From Chitinophagaceae bacterium (GTDB lineage: Bacteria > Bacteroidota > Bacteroidia > Chitinophagales > Chitinophagaceae), in NCBI GenBank assembly GCA_947458335.1, contig CANGYW010000002.1:1-41436 (forward strand): a DNA stretch of 41,436 nt. Direction: 5' to 3'. Positions 40,559-41,436 of this stretch are shown piece after piece. The first letter of the stretch is position 1, and the number at the start of each line of letters is the position of its first letter. The notes below the pieces were generated by a model, which was not told the origin of the DNA, did no database searches, and saw only the letters and a list, made by a program, of their open reading frames with translations. The position numbers and the translations under genes are program-made.

Positions 40559-41436
40559 CTAAGCGATGCTAAATTGATATTTTTTTTCTAGTAAATCCTC
40601 AAGAGAAGAGAGCAAGGCAAATTGGTGCTCGGCACGCTCGCGGTTCTGACCAGGTCTTTGGATTTGATAGTAGTGATCGCCTTGCAGATAATCTGTTAAG
40701 AAACGCAAAGTCTGCATGTAGATCATTAAAGGACCTGCCGCGTGCAGCAGCGAGCTCTCTGCTGCCGTTAGTTGATTTAGAATGGTGTGGCGATAGCAAT
40801 TGAAAATAGTTTCATAGGCTGCTGGCAAAATAAAGACGGCATCTGGGTGATTGTTGTTTTCGTCAACCGAGGCGGCCATAGAGCGAATCATATCGCCCAG
40901 ATCCGAAAAAAAATAGCCCGGCATCGTGGTATCAAGATCAGTTACAGCTACCACTTGTTGGCCACGGTTATCAAAGAGCAGATTGCTGAGTTTCGCATCG
41001 TGGTGCATCACTCTTTTTTTAAAGTCAGTGGGGGCTTCGCACATTTGACGATATAATTGTACATATCCGATTCTTGCTTGCAACGCTTCAATAAGCCAGC
41101 TTGTTTCCGCAAGTCGGGTCTGGTCTCCTTCACCTATCGCTTGTTGAAACTGCTTAAATCGTAGCGAAAGATCATGAAAGTTATCTAAGGTAGGGTAGAG
41201 TAAATCAGTGTTTAAATCACTCAGCTGTGTGGTAAAGTTCGCAAATGCTTGTACAGCCACCTGTAGGGTAGAAAGATCGGTAGTATGGTGAAGAGTCTTA
41301 GAGGATAAAAAATCGGCCGCTCTCCAAAAATGTCCTTTTGAATCACAGAACAACCAGTCATCATTCTTAAAAGAAAGGGGTCTAGCCATTAGATGAGTAG
41401 CGTTTTTCTCCTTTAATGCCGAGTAAATTAGCTGCA
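40559..41436 (-). CDS. Aminoglycoside/choline-kinase-like phosphotransferase (5' end beyond window)
   Basis: The ORF track gives 276 aa from the ATG at 41389. The frame stays open upstream to the window edge without a stop, and the expected N-terminal ATP-binding lobe of an APH-type kinase is missing, so the gene very probably continues beyond 41436. The visible part is the C-terminal lobe: catalytic loop VMHHDAKLSNLLFD (HxDxxxxN type) and VTDLDTTMPG, the metal-binding Asp motif, followed by DLGDMIRS. Such kinases phosphorylate small alcohols or amines; the substrate cannot be read from this. It should not be called an antibiotic-resistance gene on this evidence. Confidence 0.85.
   Translation of the reverse strand, partial: QLIYSALKEKNATHLMARPLSFKNDDWLFCDSKGHFWRAADFLSSKTLHHTTDLSTLQVAVQAFANFTTQLSDLNTDLLYPTLDNFHDLSLRFKQFQQAIGEGDQTRLAETSWLIEALQARIGYVQLYRQMCEAPTDFKKRVMHHDAKLSNLLFDNRGQQVVAVTDLDTTMPGYFFSDLGDMIRSMAASVDENNNHPDAVFILPAAYETIFNCYRHTILNQLTAAESSLLHAAGPLMIYMQTLRFLTDYLQGDHYYQIQRPGQNRERAEHQFALLSSLEDLLEKKYQFSIA

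Noticed and set aside
40559-41436. Aminoglycoside resistance gene
   Set aside because: Only the broad APH/choline-kinase fold is visible, with the N-terminal lobe outside the window; nothing points to an antibiotic substrate.
1-41436. CRISPR array, insertion sequence, prophage or toxin-antitoxin system
   Set aside because: I saw no spaced direct repeats, transposase or integrase motifs, phage genes or small gene pairs of that type.

Overview
The window looks like ordinary chromosomal DNA from a member of the Bacteroidota, probably Chitinophagaceae or a close relative. Four things support this. There is a SusC/RagA-type TonB-dependent receptor, and there are Bacteroidota-restricted families (OstA_2-like protein, LptD_2-type LPS assembly protein, DUF4270 lipoprotein, a short glycogen-synthase-like protein, GSCFA protein). 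Many genes carry the Bacteroidota -7 promoter element TAnnTTTG just upstream, three of them with a TTG about 20 bp further up. The topoisomerase IV, SMC, AccD, MetK and SmpB genes are also typical of this phylum. I see no insertion sequence, prophage, integrase, CRISPR array or toxin-antitoxin pair. Coding density is very high; the longest gap is 209 bp.

Layout. 1-3635 (minus): a SusC-like receptor cut by the window edge, directly behind a DeoR-family regulator. 3727-10201: an outer-membrane biogenesis block, with amidase, MCE/MlaD protein and OstA-like protein overlapping head to tail on the minus strand, divergent from an LptD-like protein on the plus strand. 10239-12155: uracil-DNA glycosylase, a small uncharacterised ORF, a LuxR-type response regulator and tRNA-Arg(TCT). 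12221-16291: histidine ammonia-lyase and urocanate hydratase, the first two steps of histidine degradation, separated by an opposite-strand DeoD-type phosphorylase. 16355-18031: divergent flavin-reductase-like protein and ABC ATPase around a perfect inverted repeat. 18148-28394: a chromosome-maintenance run of SMC, a redoxin, ParE, a SAM methyltransferase, a DUF1835/DUF3658 protein and ParC. 28398-34164 (minus): SmpB, AccD, a secreted S8 peptidase, an ALDH7-type dehydrogenase and a flippase-like membrane protein. 34217-41436: a short glycogen-synthase-like protein with a DUF4270 lipoprotein, MetK with a clear terminator, an RlmB-like rRNA methyltransferase, an HMG-CoA-lyase-like enzyme, a GSCFA protein, and a phosphotransferase that runs off the right edge.

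How they fit together. The envelope block plausibly acts in LPS transport and peptidoglycan processing. parE and parC appear to share one transcription unit from a promoter inside the end of the redoxin gene. The promoter motif helps fix several starts: for ung, hutU and metK the longest ORF starts upstream of or on top of the promoter, so the internal ATG is preferred.

I did not find a convincing new multi-gene system. The best leads are local: a tRNA terminator written into the antisense strand of a regulator's last codons, an 18-bp palindrome in a divergent promoter region, a glycogen-synthase-like protein without its usual nucleotide-sugar loop or second domain, and two uncharacterised genes between parE and parC.
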